A DNA stretch of 64,000 nucleotides from Novosphingobium sp. NDB2Meth1 (GTDB taxonomy: Bacteria > Pseudomonadota > Alphaproteobacteria > Sphingomonadales > Sphingomonadaceae): assembly GCF_900117425.1 (NCBI RefSeq), contig NZ_FPEH01000015.1, positions 434,001 through 498,000 of the forward strand. Direction: 5' to 3'. A model generated the notes under the pieces. The model saw nothing but the letters and a program-made list of their open reading frames with translations, was not told where the DNA came from and made no database searches. Within the stretch, counting starts at the first letter, position 1. Every line of letters begins with the position of its first letter. Positions 63,372 to 64,000 of this stretch are shown one piece after another. The position numbers and the translations under genes are program-made.

Positions 63372-64000
63372 ATGCGTGAACTTCCCGTCCCGCCGCAGCT
63401 CCCGCCAATCATGGTCGGCCCCGTGCGCATCGCGCAGCCCGTGGTGCTCGCGCCGATGACGGGCGTCTCGGACCTGCCGTTCCGCACGATGGTCCGCCGC
63501 TTCGGTTCGGGTCTCAACGTGACCGAGATGATCGCCAGCCCCGCCGCGATCCGCGAGACGCGCCAGTCGATCCAGAAGGCGGCGTGGCACCCGACCGAAG
63601 AGCCTGTCTCGATGCAGCTGATGGGCAACGAACCGGCGCAGATGGCCGAAGCCGCCCGCATTTCCGAGGACAAGGGCGCCGCGATCATCGACATCAACAT
63701 GGGCTGCCCGGTGCGCAAGATCGTCAGCGGCGATTGCGGCTCCGCGCTGATGCGCGACATCCCGCTCGCAACGGCGCTGATCGAGGCGACGGTGAAGGCG
63801 GTAAAGGTGCCGGTCACGGTCAAGATGCGCATGGGCTGGTGCCATGACAGTCTGAATGCTCCCGAACTTGCCCGCATCGCGCAGGACCTCGGCGCGCAGA
63901 TGATCACGGTCCACGGCCGCACCCGCAATCAGATGTACAAGGGCTCGGCGGACTGGGCCTTCGTGCGCCGTGTGAAGGACGCGGTCTCGATCCCGGTCAT
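63372..64000 (+). CDS. dusB: tRNA-dihydrouridine synthase, DusB/NifR3-like (cut by window end)
   Basis: The frame opens at ATG 63372 and runs to the edge (about 209 residues seen). VVLAPMTGVSDLPFRTMVRRFG, QLMGNEPAQMAEAA, IDINMGCPVRKIVSGDCGSALMRD and KMRMGW match the Dus family; the Cys of GCPVRK is the catalytic one. It reduces uridines in tRNA. DusB/NifR3 genes are often followed by ntrBC in alphaproteobacteria. Divergent from ispDF with a 74-bp gap. Confidence 0.92.
   Translation, partial: MRELPVPPQLPPIMVGPVRIAQPVVLAPMTGVSDLPFRTMVRRFGSGLNVTEMIASPAAIRETRQSIQKAAWHPTEEPVSMQLMGNEPAQMAEAARISEDKGAAIIDINMGCPVRKIVSGDCGSALMRDIPLATALIEATVKAVKVPVTVKMRMGWCHDSLNAPELARIAQDLGAQMITVHGRTRNQMYKGSADWAFVRRVKDAVSIPV

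Noticed and set aside
1..64000. CRISPR array, insertion sequence or toxin-antitoxin module
   Set aside because: No regularly spaced direct repeats, no transposase and no convincing toxin-antitoxin pair were found; the COQ10-like protein lacks an antitoxin neighbour.

Overview
The window is a chromosomal segment of a GC-rich alphaproteobacterium. Several features point to the Sphingomonadaceae, most likely Novosphingobium or a close relative: two large TonB-dependent receptors next to catabolic genes, a pyruvate dehydrogenase E1-beta with a fused lipoyl domain, a fused ispDF, a zwf-pgl-edd-glk Entner-Doudoroff operon, and the dispersed repeat around CCTTCGACAAGCTCAGGG that I associate with sphingomonad genomes. 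Genus level is inference.

Region 1 (1-16917) looks like a catabolic island for a phenolic or aryl substrate. It holds an IclR regulator (cut by the window edge), an MDR dehydrogenase, a VOC protein, an MFS importer, an AraC regulator and a TonB-dependent receptor. Then come three tandem cupins of the 2,4'-dihydroxyacetophenone dioxygenase type, a Rieske oxygenase, three SDRs, a cytochrome c / VAO-type flavoprotein pair, a secreted metallo-beta-lactamase-fold protein, a zinc alcohol dehydrogenase and a SnoaL-like protein. Many starts overlap the preceding stop, so this is a tightly coupled operon. The substrate is not identifiable from sequence alone.

Region 2 (16914-32386) is an alpha-glucan (maltodextrin) utilisation locus: SLC45-type MFS sugar transporter, LacI regulator, TonB-Xanth-Caul type receptor, secreted GH13, cytoplasmic GH13 and GH97 glucosidases, an esterase, and two flavin-dependent halogenase-family proteins placed among the glycosidases. 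Palindromic sites with a GCAT-N4-ATGC core occur upstream of the transporter, the receptor, the regulator and zwf.

Region 3 (32414-37478) is the Entner-Doudoroff operon zwf-pgl-edd-glk. It carries glucose released by region 2 towards KDPG; eda is not in the window.

Region 4 (37572-64000) is mostly core genome: a PaaG-like enoyl-CoA isomerase, csaA, aroK-aroB, a membrane-anchored sphingomonad hypothetical pair, xerD, accA, an M48 protease, three orphan Flp pilins, mutT, tRNA-Arg(ACG), pdhA-pdhB, a squalene/phytoene synthase-like gene, an EF-hand protein, trmFO, a YhhN-family membrane protein, a DUF952 protein, gyrA, a TPR protein, carbonic anhydrase, lipA, a COQ10-like protein, a CinA C-terminal-type amidase, ispDF and a dus gene cut by the window end. 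A 166-bp element with perfect 33-bp inverted arms lies between the EF-hand gene and trmFO.
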